From: an uncultured Ruminobacter sp.
GTDB lineage: Bacteria > Pseudomonadota > Gammaproteobacteria > Enterobacterales > Succinivibrionaceae
Assembly (NCBI GenBank): GCA_902764345.1
Contig: CACWVT010000004.1
Span: forward strand, 1-64,000
DNA: 64,000 bases
Direction: 5' to 3'
The translations under genes were made by a program, and so were the position numbers. This document shows positions 34,805-43,561 of the stretch, piece by piece. Each line of letters starts with the position of its first letter. Positions within the stretch are counted from its first letter, which is position 1. The notes below the pieces were generated by a model, which saw only the letters and a list, made by a program, of their open reading frames with translations, had not been told where the DNA came from and did not search any database.

Positions 34805-35683
34805 CTATCTGCACTTTCTGTAGTCATCAATCCATGAATGGTACAGTGTTCCCGTGTAATTCAGGTTACGGGAATAGTTCCAAACTTCCTTTTTCTCATT
34901 CTCTGAAAGTCTTTCCCTCTCCCTAATGAGACATCTCGAACGGTTTCTGCAGCGATCCCTTTCGGAACGGTCATCATTGTCGGATGCTCTGTCCTCACAG
35001 CGTCTCGCCTCATCAATCATGCGATCGATTTCCCTGTAGGCCCTGTCCACGTCCTCAAACATTTTTTCGGCATCGGCAGCGGCTTCAATGGCGGCAGGAT
35101 ACGGCATTCCGTCAATGAATCGGGAATAGTCGGTACGTCTGAATTTTCCCTCATATCCGTTGCTCTTCACGTAATTGCAGTAGTTATCAAGATTAGCCCT
35201 GTTAAGCATCAGATAATCCCTGTCTGCCATGAGCTGTGAATGAAGTGCTCCAAGACGGAAATCTGAAACATAATCATTAAGACTTGTAAGATATTCGTCG
35301 GTCTGATACAGCGGCCGGCATTCATTGTAAACATTTACGCCGTTTGTATAATATTTTTTGAAATTATGGTAGTTTGACGAAATGGTACAGATATCGGAAA
35401 CCTCCTGATTTTCCATACCGAGCTGATAGGCCCTGTCATTGGTACAGAATACATCCGCCCCCTGTCTCCGTCCGGAATCATAGGCACTTCTGTTAACGTT
35501 AACGTATCTGGAGCATGCGTCCACATACTCATTGAACCTTGATGAAGGCCTGCCGTTCACGCCGTCGTCATAGCCCACCTGTGACCAGTCGGCATTGTAG
35601 CATTCCTCTTCTGACATAACGGCACAGCCGGAAACTGCAGCGGCAATTACAAGCGTCGCCGCACTGAATAATAATCTACCCAT
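34805..35683 (-). CDS. DUF2799-type lipoprotein
   Basis: From ATG 35683 the protein (about 292 residues) begins MGRLLFSAATLVIAAAVSGCAV, a lipoprotein signal with lipobox VSGC; the longer frame from 35713 adds ten residues. The DUF2799 pattern follows: a CYNADWSQVGYDDGVNG motif, RFNEYVDAC and GADVFCTNDRAYQLGMENQ. The C-terminal third is a highly charged helix (ERDRCRNRSRCLIRERERLSEN). Cysteines are more frequent than usual for an envelope protein, at least ten, hinting at disulphides in the periplasm. Its role is unknown. It is transcribed alone toward rodA. Confidence 0.8.
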   Translation of the reverse strand: MGRLLFSAATLVIAAAVSGCAVMSEEECYNADWSQVGYDDGVNGRPSSRFNEYVDACSRYVNVNRSAYDSGRRQGADVFCTNDRAYQLGMENQEVSDICTISSNYHNFKKYYTNGVNVYNECRPLYQTDEYLTSLNDYVSDFRLGALHSQLMADRDYLMLNRANLDNYCNYVKSNGYEGKFRRTDYSRFIDGMPYPAAIEAAADAEKMFEDVDRAYREIDRMIDEARRCEDRASDNDDRSERDRCRNRSRCLIRERERLSENEKKEVWNYSRNLNYTGTLYHSWIDDYRKCR

Positions 35684-35984
35684 GTATGTACATCCACTTA
35701 TGAAACCAATCAAATCAGCGTCAGCGTTTAAAGCCCCTCTGTTCCTTAACGCAATGCGCCGTCACCGAGCCCGCAAAACCATGACTGAAACTGTTCCGGT
35801 GGCGGCAATGATCGTACATTAACAATAACCGCATTTAAATAAAAACGCTTCACGGACTAATCGTTTTTTTGACATAAAAACAGGCTTTCACGGTTATTTC
35901 TAATCAATGTCGCAAAAAAGACCCGAAACCGGCACCGAACCGAGAATGAGAAAACAGATCCTGACAGTTGCGAACGTTACGGAA

Positions 35985-36027
35985 CGAAAAGACTCCGGCA
36001 CTGCACGAAAACAGATGCCGGAGTCTT
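35985..36027 (-). terminator. Terminator of luxS
   Basis: Perfect 11-bp stem AAGACTCCGGC (35989-35999) / GCCGGAGTCTT (36017-36027); on the minus strand it is followed by TTCG after CTTT. It lies 23 bp after the luxS stop. Confidence 0.82.
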
Positions 36028-36049
36028 CATGATCACAGCGGATTAAAAT

Positions 36050-36574
36050 TTATGAATCGAAGAAGTGTCTGCCGTCTTCAGTCACAAGCCTTTCAGTCTT
36101 AGGATACTCGAAAATGTCGGCGTTATCGGCATTTGCTTCAAGATATTCAACAAACTCGGCAGCGTACCACTTGGCCATTCCCAGATCGTGCATGAGACAG
36201 TATCCGCAGTTTTCAGGAGCGGTACCTGGTACGGTCTGTGCGTCGGCCACGGCCCTGAATGCACTCAGCATCAGATCATAAAGCTCGGCGGAAGCCCTGT
36301 TCCCCTTGAGAATGAGATAGAAGCCGGTAAGACAGCCCATAGGTCCCCAGTAAACAACCTCATCCTTCCATTCCGGATTGTTGCGGAGATAGGTGGCAAT
36401 AATGTGTTCAAGAGAATGCATTGCCGCAACATTGATAACCGGTTCCCTGTTTGGTCTCTTGAGTCTGATGTCGTATGTGGTGACAGAATAGTCGCCAAGA
36501 TGATCGACCCTGCTGGTAAAAATACCGGGCACAATGCGGTTATGATCAACTGAAAAACTCCGGATTAATTCCAT
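36050..36574 (-). CDS. luxS: S-ribosylhomocysteine lyase LuxS (AI-2 synthase)
   Basis: LuxS splits S-ribosylhomocysteine into homocysteine and DPD, the precursor of the signal AI-2, and thus serves the activated methyl cycle. The 174 residues carry the metal motif HSLEH (H53, H57), the catalytic Cys in MGCLTGFY (C81; the family usually has GCRTG) and the third metal ligand in ENCGYCLMHD (C126). It is monocistronic with its own terminator. No pfs or metabolic partner gene is adjacent. Confidence 0.97.
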   Translation of the reverse strand: MELIRSFSVDHNRIVPGIFTSRVDHLGDYSVTTYDIRLKRPNREPVINVAAMHSLEHIIATYLRNNPEWKDEVVYWGPMGCLTGFYLILKGNRASAELYDLMLSAFRAVADAQTVPGTAPENCGYCLMHDLGMAKWYAAEFVEYLEANADNADIFEYPKTERLVTEDGRHFFDS

Positions 36575-37075
36575 ATACTTTTCTGCTCCTGTTTCAAGTT
36601 ATGTTTTTCTGCCACTATCTTATCATAAAACACGCCTATGAACGAGCTCCGAATAATATCGCCCACTGGTTTTTCACCTGTCGGAACATTACGGAAGAGT
36701 GACTTTGAAAAACTCAACGTTCACGCATCCGCAAGGTTATATGAACAGGGTTGCCGCATCACGCACAGTCATCAAGAAAATACTTTTTGGCAGGTCGTGA
36801 ACATATCTGCCCGAAGTTTAATATTTTGTGAATTTTGCGATTATAGTAACACGGTAATTATGTTATATTAGGCAACCGTAAATAAGGTACTTAGGCGACT
36901 GGAACAGTTTTACGGCCGCTCTGCGACACATACGGCCACCCGGGCAAAAGGATGGCGTTTTTTATTCATTTTAAATATGAAAACGTGAAACAAATGAGCC
37001 GCCAGTCGGTCTCAATAAGTACGTACTCCTGAACTGTAACGGACTTTTTCCGGAGGTGCAGGACAAGCAATCAGA
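36575..37075. other. Intergenic region luxS-mltB
   Basis: No convincing gene in 500 bp. A 77-residue plus-strand frame (36638-36871) has no ribosome binding site and no known motif. The right part holds the mltB promoter and a leader of about 200 nt with CGGCCG/CGGCC inverted segments (36911-36940), whose role is unknown. Confidence 0.45.
36841..36869 (+). promoter_or_regulatory. Promoter of the mltB-rlpA-dacA-ybeD operon
   Basis: TTATAG (36841-36846), 17-bp spacer, TATATT (36864-36869). The start near 36876 would give a leader of about 200 nt. Confidence 0.5.
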
Positions 37076-38215
37076 ATGAGGAGAGTTATTTTGAACAGAT
37101 TATCCGCCCTTCTAATCGGCACATTAATCAGTGCCATGGGCATCAGCCTCAGTGCCGAAGCCGCCACGGGCTCCCATACGGCGTACGGTGTGGAACAGCA
37201 TCACCATGGCAAAAAGCCGCAAAGCATCAAATCACACATTCCGCCAAAGGATGATGCTCTCCTGAAAAAACTTGCAAATGATACTGGCGGAATCACCTAC
37301 GATGAACTTAGAACCGCCTATCTGCAGGCAGAAAAGAAACAGTCCATCATTGACGCGATGAACAGACCGGGAGAAGCCAAACCCTGGTACCAGTACCGCA
37401 AAATTTTCATTGTACCGAAAAGAATCAACGAAGGCCGTGAATTCCTGAAGACCAACAGAGCAATCTTCAAAAAGGCTGAAAACACCTACCATGTGGAACC
37501 GGAAATAGTGGCCGCCATCATCGGCGTTGAAACCTACTACGGAGCAAACATGGGCAACTACAGAGTTCTGGATGCCCTTTATACCCTGGGCTTCCATTAT
37601 CCAAAGAGAGCCGAATATTTCAGCAGGGAATTTGCGAACTACGTAAAGCTGGCAAAGCAGCAGGGCTGGAAACACAATGATATCAAAGGCTCTTACGCCG
37701 GAGCCATGGGCATGGGACAGTTCATGCCATGGAGCTACATGAAATGGGCCGTTGACTTCAACGCAGACGGTCACAAGAATCTCTTCCGTGACAGATATGA
37801 CGCCATCGGCAGCGTGGCAAACTACTTCCACGAGCACGAGTGGAAGCACGGCGAACCGGTAACATCAAAGGTAAAGGTAACATCTCCGGCGAAAGTCGAA
37901 GCGCTTCTTTCTGGAGACACCAAGCCTAACACTACCGTGGGCGAACTCAGAAAGAAAGGCGTAATCATTTCCGAACGTTACGGAAATGCCGTAAAGTGCC
38001 GCCTGTTCAGATTCCAAACTGAAAACGGATGGGATTACTACATCGGCTTCCATAACTTCTACGTAATTACGAGATACAATAAGAGTCCGCTGTACGCCAT
38101 GGCCGTCTATGATCTCAGCCGTGAAATTACTAAGCCGGCAGCCGCACCGCAGAAAAAGCCGGTTAAGAAGCCTGACAGCCGCAAAAAGGACAAAGTTCAC
38201 CCTAAACACAGATAA
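37076..38215 (+). CDS. mltB: Lytic murein transglycosylase B
   Basis: MltB cleaves the glycan strands of peptidoglycan to 1,6-anhydro ends. The 379 residues begin with a signal peptide (LSALLIGTLISAMGISLSAEA). The catalytic Glu lies in IIGVETYYGANMG (about 145-157), and AMGMGQFMPWSYMKWAVDFNADG is the second family motif. The C-terminal 30 residues are Lys/Pro-rich. No lipobox Cys is seen, unlike the E. coli lipoprotein. Two starts compete: ATG 37076, and TTG 37091, which has AGGAG seven bases upstream and gives a cleaner signal peptide. It heads the mltB-rlpA-dacA-ybeD run. Confidence 0.93.
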   Translation: MRRVILNRLSALLIGTLISAMGISLSAEAATGSHTAYGVEQHHHGKKPQSIKSHIPPKDDALLKKLANDTGGITYDELRTAYLQAEKKQSIIDAMNRPGEAKPWYQYRKIFIVPKRINEGREFLKTNRAIFKKAENTYHVEPEIVAAIIGVETYYGANMGNYRVLDALYTLGFHYPKRAEYFSREFANYVKLAKQQGWKHNDIKGSYAGAMGMGQFMPWSYMKWAVDFNADGHKNLFRDRYDAIGSVANYFHEHEWKHGEPVTSKVKVTSPAKVEALLSGDTKPNTTVGELRKKGVIISERYGNAVKCRLFRFQTENGWDYYIGFHNFYVITRYNKSPLYAMAVYDLSREITKPAAAPQKKPVKKPDSRKKDKVHPKHR

Positions 38216-38236
38216 TTCCGCCTCCGGGAGAACCGC

Positions 38237-39100
38237 ATGAACAAATTTTTATCATCCATGACATCAGTCTGCTTCGGTGCAGGCCTGCTTCTGCAGGGTT
38301 GCGTCACCGTCAGTGAGAACCCTTCCGTGGAAGACGGTGGCAACCCGGCCGTCACAACAGGAGCCAACACCTCCGGTGCATATTACGGCACAGGCCCGAA
38401 CAACAGCCGTCCGGCACCGCAGACCCGTCCGGTGGATCTTACCAATGTCACCGGAGCCAAGCTCACTTCTGAAAAATACAGCGTCAGGGGCAACAAGGAC
38501 TATGTCGTTCTCGGTCAGAAATATAAGGTATGGCGCGACGTGGACAGCTATTACGAGGAAGGTACCGCTTCCTGGTACGGTCCGGGATTTCACGGACAGA
38601 ACACGTCGAACGGTGAACCTTACAATATGAACGGCTATACCGCCGCTCACAAGAACCTGCCTCTCCCGAGCTTCCTTAAGGTTACGAATCTGGAAAACGG
38701 CAAGGCCGTCATAGTAAGGGTTAACGACCGCGGACCGTTCCACGGCAACAGAATACTGGATCTTTCCAAAGGTGCAGCCTCCAAGATAGGCGTAATCGGT
38801 CCCGGCACAGCCCGCGTCAGCGTGGAACTCATCAAGACAGTGCCAAACGATGAACAGACCAGCATGAATCTGCTCAACGGATACAAGCCTTATATTCAGA
38901 TTTTCAGCACCATGGATTATAATAAGGCGGAAAACATAAAAAACAGTCTGGCGAAAGAAACCGGAAAGCCGGTATTCATTCAGAACTACCAGCAGGCATA
39001 CAGAATAAAGGTCGGTCCTCTCAAACAGGAAGAAGCCGCATCGACCCTGTCAAAAATAAAGCAGTGCGGATATTCCGGAGCCTTCTTTACGGCAGACTGA
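38237..39100 (+). CDS. rlpA: Septal-ring lytic transglycosylase RlpA
   Basis: RlpA is an outer-membrane lipoprotein that cleaves naked glycan strands at the division site. Signal peptide with lipobox LLLQGC (Cys about residue 22), a Pro/Thr-rich linker, the double-psi beta-barrel domain (GTASWYGPGFHGQNTSNGE, about 108-126; VRVNDRGPFHGNRILDLS), and a C-terminal SPOR domain (YKPYIQIFSTMDY onward) that binds denuded glycan. The 287 residues are complete. It starts 21 bp after mltB. Confidence 0.93.
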   Translation: MNKFLSSMTSVCFGAGLLLQGCVTVSENPSVEDGGNPAVTTGANTSGAYYGTGPNNSRPAPQTRPVDLTNVTGAKLTSEKYSVRGNKDYVVLGQKYKVWRDVDSYYEEGTASWYGPGFHGQNTSNGEPYNMNGYTAAHKNLPLPSFLKVTNLENGKAVIVRVNDRGPFHGNRILDLSKGAASKIGVIGPGTARVSVELIKTVPNDEQTSMNLLNGYKPYIQIFSTMDYNKAENIKNSLAKETGKPVFIQNYQQAYRIKVGPLKQEEAASTLSKIKQCGYSGAFFTAD

Positions 39101-39130
39101 TAAAAAATTAATGAAAGGAACAGAAAACAA

Positions 39131-40354
39131 ATGTTATCCAAGATAATATCAACTTTTATTGCATCCGTGTTACTTACCGGTTCGGCAATCGCCATGGCAG
39201 ATGCCACGGTTAACGTGCCTGAATCAAGCGTCCTTCCTCCTCCGGCTCCGAGCGAGCACATTCCGGAACCGCCTTCACCTAACGTCCGCGCCTATCTTCT
39301 CATGGACTACGCTTCAGGCCGCGTGCTTTTCGGGAAAGCTTACGAGGATCAGATTGATCCTGCATCCCTCACCAAAATGATGACCTCATACGTAATCGGA
39401 CAGGAAATCAGACTCGGCAGACTTCACCTTGACGACAAGGTTACCATCAGTGAAAACGCCTGGAGCAAAAATTACTCAGACTCATCAAAAATGTTCATTG
39501 AAGTTGGCAAGGAAGTTCCGGTCGAACTTCTCAACAAGGGCATCATCATAGCTTCCGGCAACGACGCCTGCATAGCAATGGCAGAACACATTGCAGGTTC
39601 CGAAAGCTCCTTTGCCTCACTTATGAACGAATGGGCTAAGAGAATCGGTCTCAAGGGCACTCATTTCGTGAACAGTCACGGTCTCTATGACGAAAACCAC
39701 TACTCCACAGCCTACGACATGGCTCTGCTGGGCCGTGCGCTCATCAGGGATCTTCCTGAGGAATACGCCATCTATTCCGAAAAGGAATTCTCCTTCAACG
39801 GCATCAAACAGATGAACAGAAACAAGCTGCTGTGGGACACCACCATTAACGCCGACGGCATCAAGACAGGTCACCTCAGTCAGGTAGGCTACAACCTTGT
39901 GGCATCAGCAGTACATCCTACCAATGGCATGAGACTGATTTCCGTTATCATCGGTGACGTCAGCGAAAAGGAACGTGCTGCCCATTCAAAGGAACTTCTG
40001 CGTTACGGTATGCGCTTCTATGAACCATACACAGCATTCAAGCAGGGACAGGTTCTTGCGACCAAGGAAGTACGTCTCGGTGACAAGGATACCCTAAGCA
40101 TCGGTACTGCTTCCGACGTAAGTCTGGTTGTACCGGTAAACTCAGTAAACCGCATGAAAGCCGAATACTCGCTTGATCAGAAAAACCTGGTAGCCCCTAT
40201 CCAGAAGGGAACCAAGATCGGCGTGCTGAACCTTTCACTTGACGGAAAGGTTATCTATAAAACCAATCTGGTGGCTCTTGATGAAATCAAGGAAGGCGGA
40301 TTCGCATCCAGAACCTGGGACCACGTAGTGATATTTTTTAAGGATTTATTCTAA
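39131..40354 (+). CDS. dacA: D-alanyl-D-alanine carboxypeptidase (PBP5/DacA type)
   Basis: DacA trims the terminal D-Ala from pentapeptide stems. The 407-residue protein has a signal peptide (STFIASVLLTGSAIAMA), SxxK as SLTKMMT (about 77-83), SxN as SGNDAC (about 141-146) and KTG as DGIKTGHLSQVGYN (about 242-255). The C-terminal beta domain and an amphipathic helix at the very end (WDHVVIFFKDLF) that would tether it to the inner membrane are present. It overlaps ybeD by one base. Confidence 0.96.
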   Translation: MLSKIISTFIASVLLTGSAIAMADATVNVPESSVLPPPAPSEHIPEPPSPNVRAYLLMDYASGRVLFGKAYEDQIDPASLTKMMTSYVIGQEIRLGRLHLDDKVTISENAWSKNYSDSSKMFIEVGKEVPVELLNKGIIIASGNDACIAMAEHIAGSESSFASLMNEWAKRIGLKGTHFVNSHGLYDENHYSTAYDMALLGRALIRDLPEEYAIYSEKEFSFNGIKQMNRNKLLWDTTINADGIKTGHLSQVGYNLVASAVHPTNGMRLISVIIGDVSEKERAAHSKELLRYGMRFYEPYTAFKQGQVLATKEVRLGDKDTLSIGTASDVSLVVPVNSVNRMKAEYSLDQKNLVAPIQKGTKIGVLNLSLDGKVIYKTNLVALDEIKEGGFASRTWDHVVIFFKDLF

Positions 40355-40650
40355 TGACCGAAAATACCAATGCTCCGGAAAAGGAAGAACCAAAGCTTGA
40401 GGAACTCATTGAGTTTCCGGCAAAGCTGACCTTCAAGTTCATCGGCAACAACAATGATGCCGTGGAAAAGATCATCTCCGCATTCTTTGCTGATAAGCTG
40501 ACTCTTGCCTGCGACATCAGCGCCGGCCGCAAGAGCCGTACCGGCAAGTACATCACCTTCAACGTTACCACCACCGTTAACGACAAGGAAATCCTCTACA
40601 GGATCTACAAGGAAGGTGCTGAACTCCCGCACATTCAGCATGTGCTATAA
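40354..40650 (+). CDS. ybeD: YbeD (DUF493) family protein
   Basis: A 98-residue DUF493 protein with the family pattern LIEFPAKLTFKFIGNNNDAVEKII (about 17-40) and the conserved YRIYKEGAELPHIQHVL end. The role is unknown; the fold resembles an ACT-like regulatory domain. The start ATG overlaps the dacA stop (TAATG), matching the dacA-ybeD order of E. coli (where lipB follows, absent here). Confidence 0.93.
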   Translation: MTENTNAPEKEEPKLEELIEFPAKLTFKFIGNNNDAVEKIISAFFADKLTLACDISAGRKSRTGKYITFNVTTTVNDKEILYRIYKEGAELPHIQHVL

Positions 40651-40651
40651 T
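40643..40651 (+). promoter_or_regulatory. Extended -10 promoter upstream of the SanA-like gene
   Basis: TGCTATAAT at 40643-40651 overlaps the ybeD stop codon. It would start transcription near 40658. An inverted repeat ACGGCCAC/GTGGCCGT (about 40664-40696) lies in the leader. Confidence 0.5.
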
Positions 40652-40715
40652 GTCGGCTAAGGAAACGGCCACACCATCCCGGTACAGTGGCCGTTAAATA
40701 CGGAATTCAGGTAAT

Positions 40716-41525
40716 ATGCGTCAGAACTCATTTTCAATCGAATACGGAACCTTCCTTAGGAAGGTTTTTTACGTATTCGCCATTTTTGTGCTTCTGATGC
40801 TTGTTCTGACATGCATCATGATGAGTGACATCTCGCGCATGTCCGCCTATACATACAACTCCATTGAAAAAATCCCGCACAACCGTACAGGTCTGCTGCT
40901 GGGCACCTCAAAATTCGTATCCCGCAACAAGATCAACCAATACTATCTGAACCGCATCAACGCTGCGGTGGAACTCTATCTGAGCGGCAAGATCGACTAT
41001 ATCGTGGTATCCGGAGACAATGCCCTCAAATCCTATAATGAACCGCGCACCATGCGTAAGGATCTGATTAAGATGGGAGTTCCCCCTGATCACATATATC
41101 TGGATTACGCAGGATTCAGAACCCTTGACAGCGTAGTCAGAATAAAACACATCTTCAAGCAGGACAGCGTAACCATCATAAGTCAGGACTTTCATAACGA
41201 AAGAGCCATATACATAGCAAGGCATAACGGCATCAATGCCATTGCGTTCAATGCACACGTACCGAGACAGGACTTTTTCGTGTCAAACGTCAGGGAATTC
41301 TTTGCCAGATTAAAGTGCATTCTCGACGTATACCTCTTTAACAGCAAGCCAAAGTTTCTGGGAGATTCGATTGAAATCGGCGGTGAAAACATTTCACCGA
41401 AACATGCCCAGCTCCATGAGAGCACTACGGACAGAAACCATGAAGCTGCTGAAAACGGCAAAAATCAGCATAATGACGTCGTCTCCGAAGAAGCTGATAA
41501 ACCTTCGGAGCCGCAAACGGAATAG
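40716..41525 (+). CDS. SanA/ElyC-like DUF218 membrane protein
   Basis: A 269-residue protein with one N-terminal transmembrane helix (VFYVFAIFVLLMLVLTCIMM, about 16-35) and a DUF218 domain: GLLLGTSKFVSRNKINQYYLNRI, DYIVVSGDNALKSYNEP, YLDYAGFRTLDSVVR and TIISQDFHNERAIYIARHNGI match SanA of enterobacteria, which supports the envelope barrier at high temperature. The C-terminal 40 residues are charged and low in complexity (EEADKPSEPQTE). The exact function of the family is not known. Its own promoter lies over the end of ybeD. Confidence 0.85.
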   Translation: MRQNSFSIEYGTFLRKVFYVFAIFVLLMLVLTCIMMSDISRMSAYTYNSIEKIPHNRTGLLLGTSKFVSRNKINQYYLNRINAAVELYLSGKIDYIVVSGDNALKSYNEPRTMRKDLIKMGVPPDHIYLDYAGFRTLDSVVRIKHIFKQDSVTIISQDFHNERAIYIARHNGINAIAFNAHVPRQDFFVSNVREFFARLKCILDVYLFNSKPKFLGDSIEIGGENISPKHAQLHESTTDRNHEAAENGKNQHNDVVSEEADKPSEPQTE

Positions 41526-41677
41526 CATCGGACCGGGACTGAGTCCCCTAAACGAAAAACGTACCGTGGCTTCCCTGCTGCAGGGACTTAATGCACCGGT
41601 TAGGCGATTCCTCTAACCGTTATGTACGTTACGGCCATTACCAGTCATCTTCTTTTGCAGAAGCCGTAAAATACCTG

Positions 41678-41706
41678 TTGAGAGAACAGTCCGAACTATT
41701 TAAAAT
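41678..41706 (+). promoter_or_regulatory. Promoter of the ModF-like gene
   Basis: TTGAGA (41678-41683), 17-bp spacer, TAAAAT (41701-41706); the leader to the ATG at 41823 would be about 110 nt. The 41526-41822 gap otherwise holds only the palindrome CCCTGCTGCAGGG (about 41574). Confidence 0.55.
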
Positions 41707-41822
41707 ACCCTGCAGTGGACTTATGCATATTCCCTCTCTGTCGCAAAACTTTCAGATACTGAGATTCAGACTCACGGAATCATGTCCTGGTTTTTACAAC
41801 AAATACAAACATAGGATTTATC

Positions 41823-43271
41823 ATGTACAGCTGGAAAGATTGTATATTTCTGACCAAAGACGGTCAGGCTCATTTCTGTTTAAAAAACCTTACCCTGGAC
41901 GATCACTGTTTCTGCACCGTCATAGGACAGAACGGCAGCGGTAAAAGTCTTTTTGCGAGAGCCGTCTGCAATGAACTCAAGCTTTCAAGCGGTACGGTGC
42001 CGGAATCAGTAAAGGTTGCCAACATCTCCTTTGAAAAGCAGCTGGAGTTCATTGAGGAGGATTTCAACAGACGCAACAGCGATACCGAGAGTGACCTTAT
42101 CGGCTACACACCGATGGAAATGTTTCTTAAGGTTAACGAAGACAAGAGAGTCATCAGCAGACTGTGCGAATCACTTCATTTCAGCTATGCCCTAAACCGC
42201 TCATACCACAAGCTTTCAAGCGGTGAAGGCAGAAAAACCCTAATCATTGAAGCACTGCTCAAGGAACCGGACCTGATTGTTCTGGACTCACCTTTTGACG
42301 GACTTGACGTAAAGACCAGAGAGGATCTGCAGCAGATGCTGATCGATGTCTACAATCAGGGCAAGTCAATCATTGTTACAGTGAACCGCTTTGACGAAAT
42401 CAATCCGGTATGTCAGAAGCTGGGGCTCATCATGGACAAGGAACTGGTCAAATTCGGTGACAAGGACGAGGTTCTCAACAACAGTGAGGTTAAGCAGCTT
42501 ACCCATTATGAAAAGCTTCCGAAAATCTACAGTCTTCCCGAAGTACCTGAAGACTGTCGTGACACCATCGACCGTTCCATTCCTATTGCCGTACTTAAAG
42601 ACGTAACGGTACAGTATGAAGATCACGTAATCCTCAATAAACTCAACTGGACCATAAATCCGTACGAACACTGGCAGATAAGCGGACCTAACGGCTGCGG
42701 AAAATCCACCCTGCTGTCACTCATAACCGGTGATAATCCTCAGGGGTACAGCAATGACCTTACCCTCTTCGGCATCAGAAGAGGCAGCGGAGAAACAATC
42801 TGGGACATTAAGAAGCACATCGGCTACGTAAGTCCGTCATTTCACCTTGATTACCGCGTAAGCTGCTCCGTAATCAGCGTTATTCTTTCAGGCTACTTCG
42901 ATACCATCGGCATTTATGAACAGCCCGGAGACCAGAAGATAAATCTGGCCATGCAGTGGCTGAAGATTTTAGGTCTCAGGGAACAGGCGAACAGCAGTTT
43001 CAGATCACTGTCCTATGGACAGCAGCGACTGGTGCTTATCGTCAGAGCCCTGGTCAAGCAGCCGCCGCTCCTTATTCTGGATGAGCCTCTGCAGGGACTT
43101 GACGCACTCAGCCGCGAACTCGTAAGACGATTCGTTGAATTCCTGATGAAAAACGGTGAAACCCAGATTCTCTTCGTATCCCATCATGAGGAGGATGCTC
43201 CGAGAGGAATAACCCATCACCTGATTTTCAAGGACAACGGCACAAGAACATTTGACGTGGAAATCAAATAA
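41823..43271 (+). CDS. modF: ModF-like twin-domain ABC ATPase
   Basis: A 482-residue soluble protein with two ABC ATPase domains and no membrane segment. Domain 1: Walker A VIGQNGSGKSL (about 35-45), signature KLSSGEGRKTLIIEA, Walker B LIVLDSPFDGLD. Domain 2: SGPNGCGKSTLL, SYGQQRLVLIVRAL, LLILDEPLQGLD. It resembles ModF (PhrA) of E. coli, a gene linked to molybdate transport clusters and once to photorepair, with no proven function. In domain 1 the catalytic Glu after Walker B is Ser (LDSP), so only the second site is likely to hydrolyse ATP. No molybdate genes are nearby. Confidence 0.75.
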   Translation: MYSWKDCIFLTKDGQAHFCLKNLTLDDHCFCTVIGQNGSGKSLFARAVCNELKLSSGTVPESVKVANISFEKQLEFIEEDFNRRNSDTESDLIGYTPMEMFLKVNEDKRVISRLCESLHFSYALNRSYHKLSSGEGRKTLIIEALLKEPDLIVLDSPFDGLDVKTREDLQQMLIDVYNQGKSIIVTVNRFDEINPVCQKLGLIMDKELVKFGDKDEVLNNSEVKQLTHYEKLPKIYSLPEVPEDCRDTIDRSIPIAVLKDVTVQYEDHVILNKLNWTINPYEHWQISGPNGCGKSTLLSLITGDNPQGYSNDLTLFGIRRGSGETIWDIKKHIGYVSPSFHLDYRVSCSVISVILSGYFDTIGIYEQPGDQKINLAMQWLKILGLREQANSSFRSLSYGQQRLVLIVRALVKQPPLLILDEPLQGLDALSRELVRRFVEFLMKNGETQILFVSHHEEDAPRGITHHLIFKDNGTRTFDVEIK

Positions 43272-43302
43272 TTCGCTCACTGAAAGGACATCCTTAAACA
43301 AA

Positions 43303-43319
43303 GCAGGGATTCCCTGTTT
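43303..43319 (+). terminator. Short terminator after the ModF-like gene
   Basis: CAGGG-ATT-CCCTG followed by TTTTC, 30 bp after the stop. The stem is short (5 bp), so its strength is uncertain. Confidence 0.45.
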
Positions 43320-43357
43320 TCAGGATCATATTCTGAAAAAGCCGAAGAGGAGGAATG

Positions 43358-43386
43358 TTGACATCATTTCTCCGTTCTAATAAAGT
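43358..43386 (+). promoter_or_regulatory. Sigma-70 promoter of the glycosyltransferase gene
   Basis: TTGACA (43358-43363), 17-bp spacer, TAAAGT (43381-43386). The leader to ATG 43562 is about 170 nt. Confidence 0.65.
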
Positions 43387-43561
43387 AGGTCGGAAGGTTT
43401 CCTCCCGGCCTTATTTTCTCCCGCCGACATTTTATGTTTTCAACAGACATGATAATCATAAAGAACGGAAGATAACCGAGAACTCCGATCAAACCGATAA
43501 CCATAATTAAGGAGCACACGCCTGACGGCCCGTGTTTCGGAACATTTTCAGGATAAAACAG

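Noticed and set aside
36638..36871. 77-residue plus-strand frame between luxS and mltB
   Set aside because: No ribosome binding site, no motif, and it runs through the likely mltB promoter.
41591..41944. 117-residue frame overlapping the start of the ModF-like gene
   Set aside because: Overlaps a recognised ATPase domain in another frame and lacks a ribosome binding site.
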